Assembly (NCBI GenBank): GCA_023412915.1
Contig: JAEZRE010000024.1
Coordinates: forward strand, 88,776-152,775
From: Bacillota bacterium
Lineage (GTDB): Bacteria > Bacillota > Clostridia > Acetivibrionales > DTU013
Length of the DNA stretch: 64,000 nt
Direction: 5' to 3'
The position numbers and the translations under genes were made by a program. This document shows positions 8,352 through 17,002 of this stretch, piece after piece (the stretch's first letter is position 1; each line of letters begins with the position of its first letter). The notes under the pieces are model-generated. The model searched no databases, was not told the origin of the DNA, and saw only the letters and a list, made by a program, of their open reading frames with translations.

Positions 8352-8915
8352 ATGAATGAAACAGGCAAGCGTATAAAAATCTCCATTACAGGTGATCTCG
8401 GGAGCGGCAAGTCGGCCGTTTGCCGTTACCTCAAGGAGAAGTACGGCCTGAATATATATTCCATCGGACAGATACAGCGATCGCTGGCCCAGAAGTACAA
8501 TATGGATGTGCTTGCCTTCAATAAATACATGGAATCCCATCCCGAGATAGATGAGGAGATCGATACGGAGCTTGCGCTGATAGGCAGGCGCGACGAGGAT
8601 ATGGCGCTTGATTCCAGGATGGCCTGGCATTTCGTTCCGGATACGTTCAAGGTGTATATGACCGTCGAACTCGACGAAGCCGCACGGAGGATAATGAGAG
8701 ACCGCAGGGGCGCGGTGGAAACGTATGCCAGTCCCGATGCAGCCAAGCTAAGCCTGATCGAGCGGAAAAAGAGCGAGAATCTGCGTTATAACACAAAATA
8801 TGGGGTAGACTGCTCAAAACCTGAAAATTACGACCTGTTACTGGATACTACCACGCTCTCCGTCGAGGATGCGGCGGAAAAGATCATTGAGGAGGCAAGG
8901 AAGCACGGAATCTGA
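8352..8915 (+). CDS. Cytidylate-kinase-like P-loop kinase
   Basis: A 187-residue protein of the cytidylate-kinase-like group (the divergent family distinct from Cmk). The P-loop GDLGSGKS is at residues 14-21, followed by IYSIGQIQR, a DSRMAWHF segment that probably contributes to nucleotide binding, and a DRRG lid-like segment. It probably phosphorylates a nucleoside monophosphate or a related small molecule. A GTG at 8343 is in frame, but AAAGGAG abuts it; the ATG at 8352 has the site eight bases upstream. A strong terminator follows at 9009. Confidence 0.8.
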   Translation: MNETGKRIKISITGDLGSGKSAVCRYLKEKYGLNIYSIGQIQRSLAQKYNMDVLAFNKYMESHPEIDEEIDTELALIGRRDEDMALDSRMAWHFVPDTFKVYMTVELDEAARRIMRDRRGAVETYASPDAAKLSLIERKKSENLRYNTKYGVDCSKPENYDLLLDTTTLSVEDAAEKIIEEARKHGI

Positions 8916-9008
8916 AGCTTCCCGGCTCACGGGGAATATAAAAACCTCAGGGCAGCATGCGGCAAATTCCCCGCTTGATACAAAAACACAAAGTTTACTT
9001 CGGATAAG

Positions 9009-9037
9009 AGAACTCCATACGGACGGAGTTCTTTTTT
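9009..9037 (+). terminator. Rho-independent terminator after the kinase-like gene
   Basis: An AGAACTCC stem pairs with GGAGTTCT across a short loop and is followed by seven T residues. Confidence 0.85.
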
Positions 9038-9122
9038 TATGCCATTGATATCCCCTGTGTTCCCAACCTGCACCACCTTTCATATTATGTATTGTTGACT
9101 TATGTAAATGAAGGGTGGTCAT

Positions 9123-9941
9123 ATGGAAGCTTTAAAAATAGGCGATGTAGTTACTAGAAAATCCTATGGCGGCGATATCCATTTCAAAATAACGGAAATA
9201 ACAAGCAACAGGAGCAGCGGCAAGAAAACATATCTATTGAAGGGAATGTTGTACCGTATCCTGGCCGATTCAGAAGAAGGCGACCTGGAATGGAAAAGTC
9301 CCGAGGAGGTGGACAGGGAGCTGAGGAGCAGGCTTTCGACAGAAGGCATACACCACATGTCACGGGGCTCCTCTCCCTTCGGTGCTTTTAAAAGGGTGCG
9401 GGGAAGATCGGGCACGATCCTGCATGTCGATTCAAGCGCCGATTTCATGGAGATGTGCCTGAAATATTATGAGGACGCCAAAATAAGGGCAGTTGGCCGC
9501 GTGATCCCGGAGAGCGACCAGGCGGGGAGTATAAGGTCGCTGCTTGCAGCTACGAAGGCTGACATCCTCGTTGCGACCGGCCATGACGGTTTAAAAAAGA
9601 ATGCGGTCAAAATGAATTCGATTGACAGCTACCGAAACTCCCGCTTTTTCATCCAGACTGCGCAGGAAGCCAGAAAATTCGAGCCCAGCTACGATAAGCT
9701 TTGTATATTCTCGGGAGCGTGCCAGTCCTATTTCGAAGGAATAATGGAGGCAGGAGCGAACTTCGCAAGCTCTCCGGGCAGGATACTGATCCATGCGCTC
9801 GACCCGGCAAAGGTGGGCGACCGTATCGCGCTGACCGATTCCAGATACTATGTTTCACCGGAGCAGGTAGCCAGACTTACACAATCGGGTGCAAAAGGAA
9901 TCGGCGGTGTAAAGTCAAAAGGACATTTCATACTGCAGTAG
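9123..9941 (+). CDS. yabG: Sporulation-specific protease YabG
   Basis: A 272-residue homologue of YabG, the mother-cell cysteine protease that trims spore-coat proteins such as SpoIVA and SafA late in sporulation. The opening segment (IGDVVTRKSYGGDIHFKI), the GHDGLKKN segment and the HALDPAKVGD block are family signatures, and the length is normal. An earlier in-frame ATG at 9108 exists, but GGGTGG lies just before the ATG at 9123 and the product then starts like its homologues. A TCATATT hexamer 30-40 bases upstream resembles a sigma-E -35, with no good -10. Confidence 0.93.
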   Translation: MEALKIGDVVTRKSYGGDIHFKITEITSNRSSGKKTYLLKGMLYRILADSEEGDLEWKSPEEVDRELRSRLSTEGIHHMSRGSSPFGAFKRVRGRSGTILHVDSSADFMEMCLKYYEDAKIRAVGRVIPESDQAGSIRSLLAATKADILVATGHDGLKKNAVKMNSIDSYRNSRFFIQTAQEARKFEPSYDKLCIFSGACQSYFEGIMEAGANFASSPGRILIHALDPAKVGDRIALTDSRYYVSPEQVARLTQSGAKGIGGVKSKGHFILQ

Positions 9942-9997
9942 GATATGAGAATCCACAAATAAAAACCGCCGATGCAACAACTACAAAATTTCAACAA

Positions 9998-10028
9998 GAA
10001 GCACGCTGAGGTTGGATCAGCGTGCTTC
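9998..10028. terminator. Hairpin between convergent genes
   Basis: A perfect 12-base stem, GAAGCACGCTGA, pairs with TCAGCGTGCTTC around a 7-base loop between yabG and the converging SLH-protein gene. It lacks a long T-run, so it may act as a weak bidirectional terminator. Confidence 0.6.
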
Positions 10029-10077
10029 CTGTTCAAAGAGAGGTCTTTAGCCAATTATGAGGAGGGCGCATTAAATT

Positions 10078-12231
10078 CTATGACTGCAGGTAATTGTATA
10101 TCATTGTCGCGCTTTCGCCTCTTGTAAGCTTTGCCTTCGGGTCGAAACTGCCGGTCCTGCCGACGATGCCGAGGCCGGCCGCAATAGCGACATATCCTGT
10201 CAGGCTCGGGTTTATGCTCGCCTTATCCTTGTAGCCGATATTGAATATGCCCTTGATATCCGCTACCTTATCATACTTCATCGCCCGCACAAGGTATTTT
10301 ACGGCTTCCTCCCTCGTCACGTTGGCTGCCGGCGCTTTCTCTCCGGCTTTTATGACGCCTTCGCGCTGAAGGAACGCATATAGATCATCGCTGTCCCGAT
10401 TTGTACCCTTCAGAGGGAGCACAGGTGCGTAGTAATTAAGAGTTTTCGACAACAGCGTCAGGAAGTCAAGCTGCGTAATAGCGGCATTGGGTTTGAACTG
10501 GCTGCCTTCAAGATAGATGCCATTGTCGGCAAGCACCATGATCTGTTTTTCGGCAGCATTACCCTTTATATCGGTATAATTGACTTTTACTGCTTCCTTG
10601 AATTCGGAGCCGTCAGGGTTGAGAAGCACTCCGTTGGTTGCCGATACAACCGGCGGCTTTTCGTTTTTGAGCACATATACGAGCACAGCTTTGGCATTCC
10701 CGCTGGAAATGGGCGGAAGGACCTTTGCGTTGCTGCCGCTATCCGTATAGTCCAGCTTGTATTGCTGTTCGAGACCCACCTTATCGAACAAGCTGTCGGT
10801 AGCCCCATCCAGGCTTATGACCTTATTGTTCGGGAAGCCGGTATTGAACCAATTCAAATTGAAGCCGGTAATCTTACCGCTCATATTGTCATAGCTGATG
10901 GTTATTCCGTTATCCGGGAACGGTATCCCGTTCACCATCCTGTAATAGGCAAAGCTATAATATGAACTCTGTGCCGAATCGGACAAATAACTTTCGGAGG
11001 CCAGTTTGTCATACTCTGTCTGCTTGGTGTACTGAGGGTAATACTTGTTCAGGAAGGCATCCGCTTCAGCCTTCGCCGTCTTTAGGTCGCTTATGGGCTT
11101 GGTATTTTGATTCACAGGGGTTCCACCGTTAAATCCGGTAATGAGCCCGGTCTTAGCATCTATCATAACACTGACATACTCGGTGTTGATATTCTTTTCA
11201 GCATCCTGTTTTACAAAATAGAGCGACCACGAATACTGTGTCTTATCCGGCCAGCCACTGTTGAGGTAATAGCTCTGCAACTTGAAGCTGTCCGTAAGCC
11301 CGAGAAATTCGCTGGCACGCGCCAGTTTCTCGGCTTCCTCCTGGGATATGAGCTTGGAGGCCTCTTCCACGGCCTTAAGCTCCTCGGGGCTCAGCTGTAC
11401 GCCCGCCGCCGTCTCCACAGCGGCCCTTTGCTTCGCCGTTGCCATCGAATCATTGTACATAATACCATAATCGGAGGAAGTGCGGCGTTTTTCCCCTGTG
11501 AAGGCATCGATGCCGAAGCTGCCGTTATCATATATGGGGGCATATGCAAGATAAGTATTCAGCACATCGTCGACCTGTGCATATTTGTAAATCAGACGAA
11601 GCCCGAGATTCTCAGCATATGCTTTTTGAGCATCTTTAAGCGACATGGCGCCCGCAGCCGAGGGGAAAGATGTTATGTCGGTCCACTGGCGCGAATAGCT
11701 CTGCAGCGCGCCTGTATCACGGTTTATGTAAACAGTGACCCTGTCGTTATAGAACGGGATACCGTTTACGACCCTGTAATAATTCATATAATAGCCGGAA
11801 TCCATGATGCTGTTCCGGTTGGCCTCTTCATACCTGAGCTGTTTCATCAGGCCGGGCTCTATGGATTCTATGTAATGTCCCGCTTTGGCCAACGCATCCT
11901 GCCTGCTGAGCTTGGGCAGCTTGCCCGTCTGCTTGTAGTCATCCTGCGCGTATTTGCTGTAGTTGATCACCATTCCGTCTTCATCTATCGTTACATAGAT
12001 GCTGACAGTATTCATTTTGTCCTTGCTGTTCCAGCTAAGCTGGTATACCTTCTTCTCGCCGCTCGTACCGATATTCGACTGGAACGAATAGTCGTCCGGT
12101 ATCGCAAACTTCGTTTTGGCGATCTTAATCGCATTTTCAAGCTCCTTATCCATAGCGGCAAAACCGCCTAAGGGTAGAGCAAGAGTAAATATGAAAGCTA
12201 TTGTCAATAATAATGCCAGTTTCCTTTTCAA
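10078..12231 (-). CDS. Exported YcdB/YcdC-repeat protein with SLH anchor
   Basis: A 717-residue cell-surface protein. A signal peptide covers residues 1-25 (KRK, hydrophobic core, GGFAA). Two YcdB/YcdC-type (PepSY-like) repeat regions follow (about 27-260 and 300-480); the repeated YYRVVNGIPFYNDRV and YYRMVNGIPFPDNGI blocks mark them. Three SLH motifs form the C-terminus (about 545-717), which bind secondary cell-wall polymers. It probably modulates an extracytoplasmic enzyme or remodels the envelope. The start is TTG with AAAGGA upstream. Domain calls are solid; the biological role is not known. Confidence 0.88.
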   Translation of the reverse strand: MKRKLALLLTIAFIFTLALPLGGFAAMDKELENAIKIAKTKFAIPDDYSFQSNIGTSGEKKVYQLSWNSKDKMNTVSIYVTIDEDGMVINYSKYAQDDYKQTGKLPKLSRQDALAKAGHYIESIEPGLMKQLRYEEANRNSIMDSGYYMNYYRVVNGIPFYNDRVTVYINRDTGALQSYSRQWTDITSFPSAAGAMSLKDAQKAYAENLGLRLIYKYAQVDDVLNTYLAYAPIYDNGSFGIDAFTGEKRRTSSDYGIMYNDSMATAKQRAAVETAAGVQLSPEELKAVEEASKLISQEEAEKLARASEFLGLTDSFKLQSYYLNSGWPDKTQYSWSLYFVKQDAEKNINTEYVSVMIDAKTGLITGFNGGTPVNQNTKPISDLKTAKAEADAFLNKYYPQYTKQTEYDKLASESYLSDSAQSSYYSFAYYRMVNGIPFPDNGITISYDNMSGKITGFNLNWFNTGFPNNKVISLDGATDSLFDKVGLEQQYKLDYTDSGSNAKVLPPISSGNAKAVLVYVLKNEKPPVVSATNGVLLNPDGSEFKEAVKVNYTDIKGNAAEKQIMVLADNGIYLEGSQFKPNAAITQLDFLTLLSKTLNYYAPVLPLKGTNRDSDDLYAFLQREGVIKAGEKAPAANVTREEAVKYLVRAMKYDKVADIKGIFNIGYKDKASINPSLTGYVAIAAGLGIVGRTGSFDPKAKLTRGESATMIYNYLQS

Positions 12232-12425
12232 ATGGATCAGTCCTTTACATTTTTATATTGTTTGTGTTTGCCGGCACAAAATATTAGACTTGCAGTTTTA
12301 TATTAAGTTCCATGTTTTAGAATTTTTTAGTCTGAATTTACCTGTAATGGCAAAGGCAGCATTGCGGTGAATGCCCGATTCTGCTATCATAGAGGAAATG
12401 CTGCTTTGACGAAAGCTGATGAAAA
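12232..12425. other. Divergent promoter region, 194 bases
   Basis: AT-rich spacer between the SLH-protein gene (minus) and the cysteine-cluster gene (plus), presumably holding both promoters. I see no convincing -35/-10 pair or operator. Confidence 0.4.
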
Positions 12426-13091
12426 ATGACGGAATTTGCCGCACTTGATAATGAAATTGAGCTTAGCCATTATGATCCGGATACTACATTGACACAGCTG
12501 TCGGCTGAACTCGACAGTTTCAGGCTGACAAGCGGCCTGAAGTCCAGCGGATGCAAAGGCTGCGGGGGCTGCTGCAGCGATAATATTCCGGTGCTCGGCC
12601 CGGATATCGATATGCTTTTAAAGGGTTTTGGATTAGGCCTGGAGCAAGCTGCCGGAGAACTGTTCATAATGCCCGAGAAACCCGACATCAAGGCAAGACG
12701 CAAGGCGATAAGCGAAATGTCGGAATCTGCCCGGATATCGCAATTGGAAGCCGCGTTGCTGTTCGAATATAATAACGCCGAGCCAATAATACTTGCGAAA
12801 CAGGATACGGGAGAATGCTGCCTGCTTAAGAACAACATGTGCTCACATTACATGATCCGCCCGTATAGCTGCGGCCTGTATCTGTGCGATATGGGCGAGC
12901 GCCTTTCATATATCCAGGAAATGATAATCCGGCAGGGTACCTGGTACGCCTACGCGAAACTGGGCTGGATCAGCGAAAGCGAGATACCTCACAACCCGTT
13001 CCTCAAGAGTGATTCCTACGACAAGCTGCTTATCTCCGACTTCGAATTCAAGCTCGACAATACACTGGACCAACTGTTTTTTTATTTCTAG
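12426..13091 (+). CDS. YkgJ-type cysteine-cluster protein
   Basis: A 221-residue protein with the zinc/iron-chelating cysteine cluster of the YkgJ family: GCKGCGGCCSDN near residue 40 and a second set, CCLLKNNMCSHY and RPYSCGLYLC, near residues 130-155. Such proteins bind a metal or Fe-S centre and are often linked to protein modification, but the function is generally unsettled. The start lacks a strong ribosome binding site. No partner gene is adjacent. Confidence 0.82.
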   Translation: MTEFAALDNEIELSHYDPDTTLTQLSAELDSFRLTSGLKSSGCKGCGGCCSDNIPVLGPDIDMLLKGFGLGLEQAAGELFIMPEKPDIKARRKAISEMSESARISQLEAALLFEYNNAEPIILAKQDTGECCLLKNNMCSHYMIRPYSCGLYLCDMGERLSYIQEMIIRQGTWYAYAKLGWISESEIPHNPFLKSDSYDKLLISDFEFKLDNTLDQLFFYF

Positions 13092-13126
13092 TACTGTGAC
13101 AGGGTGGACAGGGAGGATTCGTTGGT

Positions 13127-13328
13127 GGATAGGAGCGGCTGTATGGATGCTTGATGAAGCGACTTAGCGGTGCATGGCGAATGCAGGATCAAGGTAAGGC
13201 AAATCCGCCACGGATGGCGGATTTAGCCGGATACGGCAGGATGCCGTTGGAGGCGGCCGAACAAAGCAGAGCATTAGCCTTGAACCGCTCGGAGCTTTCA
13301 TCCCGCATCCTTACAGCCGCTCCTATCC
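13127..13328. repeat. Large imperfect palindrome, MITE-like or structured RNA
   Basis: The terminal arms are 17 bases, perfectly complementary (GGATAGGAGCGGCTGTA at 13127-13143 and its complement at 13312-13328), and similarity continues inward for about 40 more bases (GGATGC, GATGAA, AGCGG blocks). The centre holds a smaller stem, AAATCCGCC with GGCGGATTT. It fills the space between convergent genes. No protein is encoded. It may be a non-autonomous transposable element or fold as one long RNA hairpin. Confidence 0.65.
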
Positions 13329-13353
13329 CCAATTCATTTATCTGCCCTACTTA

Positions 13354-14547
13354 TCACTCACCGGCCAGTACAACTATGCCGCCTGCCAGTTCCCTCTCCT
13401 GGCCCCCATAGGAAGGCCTGTTTACCAGCTTGCCCTCGAGCAGCATCTCCGTCGATGCGCCGCCGTCCAGCATTGCCGCGTCACTGGCGCCGCAGCCCAC
13501 AAGATATTCAGCCAGCTCCTGCCCGGTAAAGCCCGCGCTATAGCTGGGCTGCCTGCCGTCGACCGTCAGTAGGAGCACCGTCCCGTCTGCCTTAATACCG
13601 ACAGCGGTCCTCGGGTCCCTGTTGGTCATGATTCCGACCCATGCGTCCTTTTCCTTAACTACCGGCATCCCGCTCCTGACCAGCCAGCTGCCGCATTCAT
13701 AGGCCTGCATATCCGCGGCGATCTCAGGGCTGTGAATGAGCTTTACACGGTCGCCTTCCTTTATGGGCAGCTCTACTCCGGAATACTTAATCGTGTCGAA
13801 AAAGGAGATAAGCATCCCGTTTTCAGGTATCCCGGCCTCGCCGGAATAATCCGCGATTTTTGTGACCACTCCATTTACAACTGTCGCCGTTATGTTCCTT
13901 TTCTGCGCCCTGTTGCTTTTTCCGTAAACAGGCGTATAGACTATTGTCTGTTTACCCAGTGCAGTAACATTCAAACCGTCGACAGACAAAGCTCCGGCCC
14001 CTTCTCCATATTCCAGCGACAAATTGCTGTCTATCTCTTTCAATGCCGCCTTTCCGCCTTCGAGCGTAAAAACAGGGTATTTCCCCGTAGAGTCCGTACA
14101 CAGCTCCCCGTTGATGACGACCATACCCGAGGGTTGTCCGTAAACGTGGAAAAAGCCTCCGTTTACAGCTGCATAAGCATTTTTGCGCTTTGCCATCGCG
14201 CTTAGCTTTTCAAAACCATATATGAGGTCATATGACAGCACCGGCACGATTTTGACTCCCGGTACGCCGGGATCGATCTCGAGCAGGTTGATCTCCTGCC
14301 TGAGACCGTTCAGAGTCTCCGATCTATGTGTATACCTGACCGCATCTCTAGCGTCCTGTGCTTTGGATGTCGTGCCCCGCGTCTCCGTCCCTGTTTGCGC
14401 CGCGTTGCTTCCGTCTGGTTCCCCGCTTTTGCCGGGGTTTTCCGTTACAAATAAAAAATGTCCGACATAGATCAATATGAGGGACATTACGATCAATAAC
14501 GTTGTTGATATGTATTTTTTAATTTTATTATTTTCCGTTTTCTTCAC
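13354..14547 (-). CDS. Membrane-anchored phosphodiester glycosidase (NagPA domain)
   Basis: A 397-residue protein with a single N-terminal membrane anchor (about residues 11-33), a Ser/Thr/Gly-rich linker and a C-terminal NagPA domain (about 130-397). Recognisable blocks are YAAVNGGFFHVYGQPSG, TNRDPRTAVGI and MLDGGASTEML. The domain hydrolyses sugar phosphodiester bonds, in bacteria probably of exopolysaccharide or cell-wall glycopolymers outside the membrane. The GTG start lies inside the 3' end of flgJ (20-base overlap), so translation may be coupled to the flagellar operon. Confidence 0.88.
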   Translation of the reverse strand: MKKTENNKIKKYISTTLLIVMSLILIYVGHFLFVTENPGKSGEPDGSNAAQTGTETRGTTSKAQDARDAVRYTHRSETLNGLRQEINLLEIDPGVPGVKIVPVLSYDLIYGFEKLSAMAKRKNAYAAVNGGFFHVYGQPSGMVVINGELCTDSTGKYPVFTLEGGKAALKEIDSNLSLEYGEGAGALSVDGLNVTALGKQTIVYTPVYGKSNRAQKRNITATVVNGVVTKIADYSGEAGIPENGMLISFFDTIKYSGVELPIKEGDRVKLIHSPEIAADMQAYECGSWLVRSGMPVVKEKDAWVGIMTNRDPRTAVGIKADGTVLLLTVDGRQPSYSAGFTGQELAEYLVGCGASDAAMLDGGASTEMLLEGKLVNRPSYGGQERELAGGIVVLAGE

Positions 14548-15112
14548 TCACAGGCTCGCTTTCCTGCATGATTTCGGCGTCTCCCGAGCCATCGGCGCCG
14601 GTGTCGGGCGTTTTTGACGGTTTCGCCGCGCTATCCGCAACGCCGGCTTCTCCCGAAGCCTTTGCAGCCGGTGTTCCCGTCTCCGACGACGCCGCAGCGG
14701 GCCGCGCTGCTCCGGCCGGATCGACAGTGCCTTGCGCTCCTGTATAGGCAGCCTTGCCGTACTGCCTTGAAAGCTGCTTGTAAAGCGATTCGGCCAGGCC
14801 GAAGCTCCCAGTCTTCGACGCCTGCTTCATCAGCTCGTCGTCCTCCATCGACTGGAATATATCCATCCCCGGGTCCTCTTCCATCAGGTCGGACTTGACC
14901 ACGGTCGCCTTCATCTGCTTGTACATCATGCTGAGCATGATTGATTCGAATTCCTGGCAGGCTTGCTTAAGCGCTTTGTCATCGTTATTCCTGGCCGCTT
15001 CCTCCAGTTTTTTGGCGAAAGTATCATCGGAGGACTGTTCCGCAGATTGTACCGCGTTTCCCGTTATGTTTTGCGTTATACTGCCAGTTATGCTTCCAAT
15101 GACTGAATCCAT
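14528..15112 (-). CDS. flgJ: Flagellar rod-binding protein FlgJ (rod-cap domain only)
   Basis: A 194-residue protein with the FlgJ N-terminal rod-binding domain at about residues 42-115 (ACQEFESIMLSMMYKQMKAT and FGLAESLYKQLSRQ). It caps rod assembly at the cell surface. The muramidase domain found in proteobacterial FlgJ is absent; instead there is a low-complexity Ala/Gly/Pro/Glu tail, as is usual in clostridia. It follows flgG after 53 bases and overlaps the NagPA-type gene. Confidence 0.85.
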   Translation of the reverse strand: MDSVIGSITGSITQNITGNAVQSAEQSSDDTFAKKLEEAARNNDDKALKQACQEFESIMLSMMYKQMKATVVKSDLMEEDPGMDIFQSMEDDELMKQASKTGSFGLAESLYKQLSRQYGKAAYTGAQGTVDPAGAARPAAASSETGTPAAKASGEAGVADSAAKPSKTPDTGADGSGDAEIMQESEPVSEENGK

Positions 15113-15165
15113 AATGCCAAGCCCCTTTTTATCGTCCCCGGTTTTATTCCCGCAAAATCATTTTA

Positions 15166-15966
15166 TTACCTTCTGAGATTGTTGGCAAGGCCGAGCATCT
15201 CGTCGGAGGACTGGATAGCCTTCGAATTCAGTTCATAGGCTCTTTGCGCAACAATCAGCTTGACCATCTCCTCAACCGTTTGCACATTGGATGATTCGAG
15301 GAAGTTCTGGTTTATCAGGCTTTTCTGCGTAGAGTCGAGCGCCATGACAGGTTCGCCCGTCGCTTGATTTGCCTTGTATAGGTTATGCCCCATATTTTCA
15401 AGACCTTCCGGGTTGTCGAAATAAGCCAAACCCATTACCTGACCTGTCGGCTGGTACATGCCGTTTTCGTCCAGATAACTCAGCTCGCCGGTCTGCGATA
15501 TGTTAAGCTTTGAAAGCTCGCCATCCAACATTATCGGATTTCCCGTATCATCCAGCACAGCGTAGCCGTCGGCAGTAGCCAGCATCTTTCCGGCGTCGGT
15601 AAGACTAACTTTAAAGCTGCCGTCCCTCGAATAATTCACTTCGCCTGTAGGTCCCTGCACCATGAAAAAGGCCTCGCCGTCTATGTAAAAGTCCAGCGGA
15701 TTGCCCGTTTCTTCGGGACTCCCCTTTGTGAAGTCCTTTACCGTAGCAACGGCAGTCGTACCATGCCCAACCTGCAGGTTTACGGGCTTTCCGCCGTCCG
15801 GCAGCACGTTCGCCCTGTCCATAGTTTCATAAAGCAGATCCTTGAACTCTGCCCTGTCCTTTTTAAACGCAGTGGTATTTACATTCGCCAGATTGTTAGA
15901 AATAATGTCGACGTTCATCTGCTGTGCCTGCATACCCGAAGCTGCTGTCCAAAGTGCTCTCATCAT
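15166..15966 (-). CDS. flgG: Flagellar basal-body rod protein FlgG (FlhP-like)
   Basis: A 266-residue rod protein. It opens with the rod/hook N-terminal motif (SGMQAQQMNVDIISNNLANV), has the GNPLDFYIDGEAFF core and ends with the conserved coiled-coil domain (EMVKLIVAQRAYELNSKAIQ). It assembles by type III export into the distal rod. Two ATGs start the frame; GGAGG is nine bases before the first. It lies 25 bases behind the FlgF-like gene and corresponds by position to flhP next to mbl in Bacillus. Confidence 0.93.
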   Translation of the reverse strand: MMRALWTAASGMQAQQMNVDIISNNLANVNTTAFKKDRAEFKDLLYETMDRANVLPDGGKPVNLQVGHGTTAVATVKDFTKGSPEETGNPLDFYIDGEAFFMVQGPTGEVNYSRDGSFKVSLTDAGKMLATADGYAVLDDTGNPIMLDGELSKLNISQTGELSYLDENGMYQPTGQVMGLAYFDNPEGLENMGHNLYKANQATGEPVMALDSTQKSLINQNFLESSNVQTVEEMVKLIVAQRAYELNSKAIQSSDEMLGLANNLRR

Positions 15967-15991
15967 AATAACGTTCCTCCCCGTACGATCA

Positions 15992-16771
15992 TCATCTTAC
16001 CGCTCCAACCTGGTTCACCGCTTTATCAAGCGTGCCGTCGATAGCCTGCAGCACTTTCTGGTTCGCTTCATACGAGCGCAGCACCGTGATCATATCGACC
16101 ATTTCTTTTACCGAATTTACGTTTGAAAGCTCCAGATAACCCTGCTGGACAGTTCCGGAAAAGCTCCGGGTCTCCGCTCCCGCATCGGCCTGGATCAGGT
16201 TCATTCCATATTTCCTCAACGCAGATGTATCCGCGAATTCAGTCATCAGCAGTTTATCGACGATCTCTCCATTCTGTTCCACGGTGCCGTCCTCATTGAC
16301 CGTGAAATCCCCGCTTTGCAGTGCTATAGGGCCATTTTGACCCAGAACAGTATAACCGTCCCTTGTTACCAGCGTACCGTTCGAGCTTTTCGAGAACGAA
16401 CCGTCTCTGGTGTAATATGCTTTGATATTTCCGTTGGCATCCGGCACAGCCACTGTAAAGAAAGCATTGTCGCTTCCGCTGATCGCCATGTCAAGTTTGT
16501 TGTCCGTACGGCTCAGCTGGCCCTGGGTATAATAGGTATAAACCTGGCCCACGTCGCTGCCAAGCTGCATCGTTCCTATATCATGCACTGTTCCGGTGGG
16601 AACGTTGTAATCCTTTACTATTTTCGTCAATACATTGGGAAAGCTCTCCATCACGAGCGTATCCTTTTTATAGCCGCTCGTACTGGAATTGGCCATATTA
16701 TTTGAAATGACATCCATCTTTTTTTCAAGAGACAGCATACTCCAGCCGGATGTATACAAGCCACGAACCAT
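15992..16771 (-). CDS. flgF: Flagellar basal-body rod protein FlgF (FlhO-like)
   Basis: A 259-residue rod protein with the N-terminal SLEKKMDVISNNMANSSTSG motif, the LDMAISGSDNAFF core and the C-terminal SNVNSVKEMVDMITVLRSYE helix. The frame can be extended upstream to 16816, but GGAG five bases before the ATG at 16771 (starting MVRGLYTSG) matches homologues. It is first in the flgF-flgG-flgJ operon, behind a sigma-D-like promoter, and equals flhO in the mbl-flhO-flhP arrangement. Confidence 0.92.
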   Translation of the reverse strand: MVRGLYTSGWSMLSLEKKMDVISNNMANSSTSGYKKDTLVMESFPNVLTKIVKDYNVPTGTVHDIGTMQLGSDVGQVYTYYTQGQLSRTDNKLDMAISGSDNAFFTVAVPDANGNIKAYYTRDGSFSKSSNGTLVTRDGYTVLGQNGPIALQSGDFTVNEDGTVEQNGEIVDKLLMTEFADTSALRKYGMNLIQADAGAETRSFSGTVQQGYLELSNVNSVKEMVDMITVLRSYEANQKVLQAIDGTLDKAVNQVGAVR

Positions 16772-16856
16772 ATGAACTCCATGCGGGTCAAGCGCCGTCC
16801 GTGGCCGTAAACCCAACTAAAATCTACTGATTTGCGCAGTCCATGCGCTATAATAC

Positions 16857-16883
16857 ATATCGGTAACCGCCCGGCATTATTTA
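16857..16883 (-). promoter_or_regulatory. Sigma-D (sigma-28) type promoter of the flagellar rod operon
   Basis: On the minus strand TAAA (16880-16883) and ACCGATAT (16857-16864) are separated by 15 bases. The sigma-D consensus is TAAA, 15 bases, GCCGATAA. It lies about 85 bases before the flgF start and downstream of the mbl terminator. Confidence 0.75.
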
Positions 16884-16922
16884 ACGGTTTTATGTAAAAT
16901 TATCGAAGGACGGCAAGAAATC

Positions 16923-16950
16923 AAAAAACCGGGGTCAATACCCCGGTTTC
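16923..16950 (-). terminator. Rho-independent terminator after mbl
   Basis: An AACCGGGGT stem with a four-base loop is followed on the minus strand by a run of T residues. It separates mbl transcription from the flagellar operon. Confidence 0.85.
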
Positions 16951-17002
16951 AGTCAGATCATGTTCAGGATTCAAATCCTTGCTTTTTGACGATCCTGATT
17001 AT

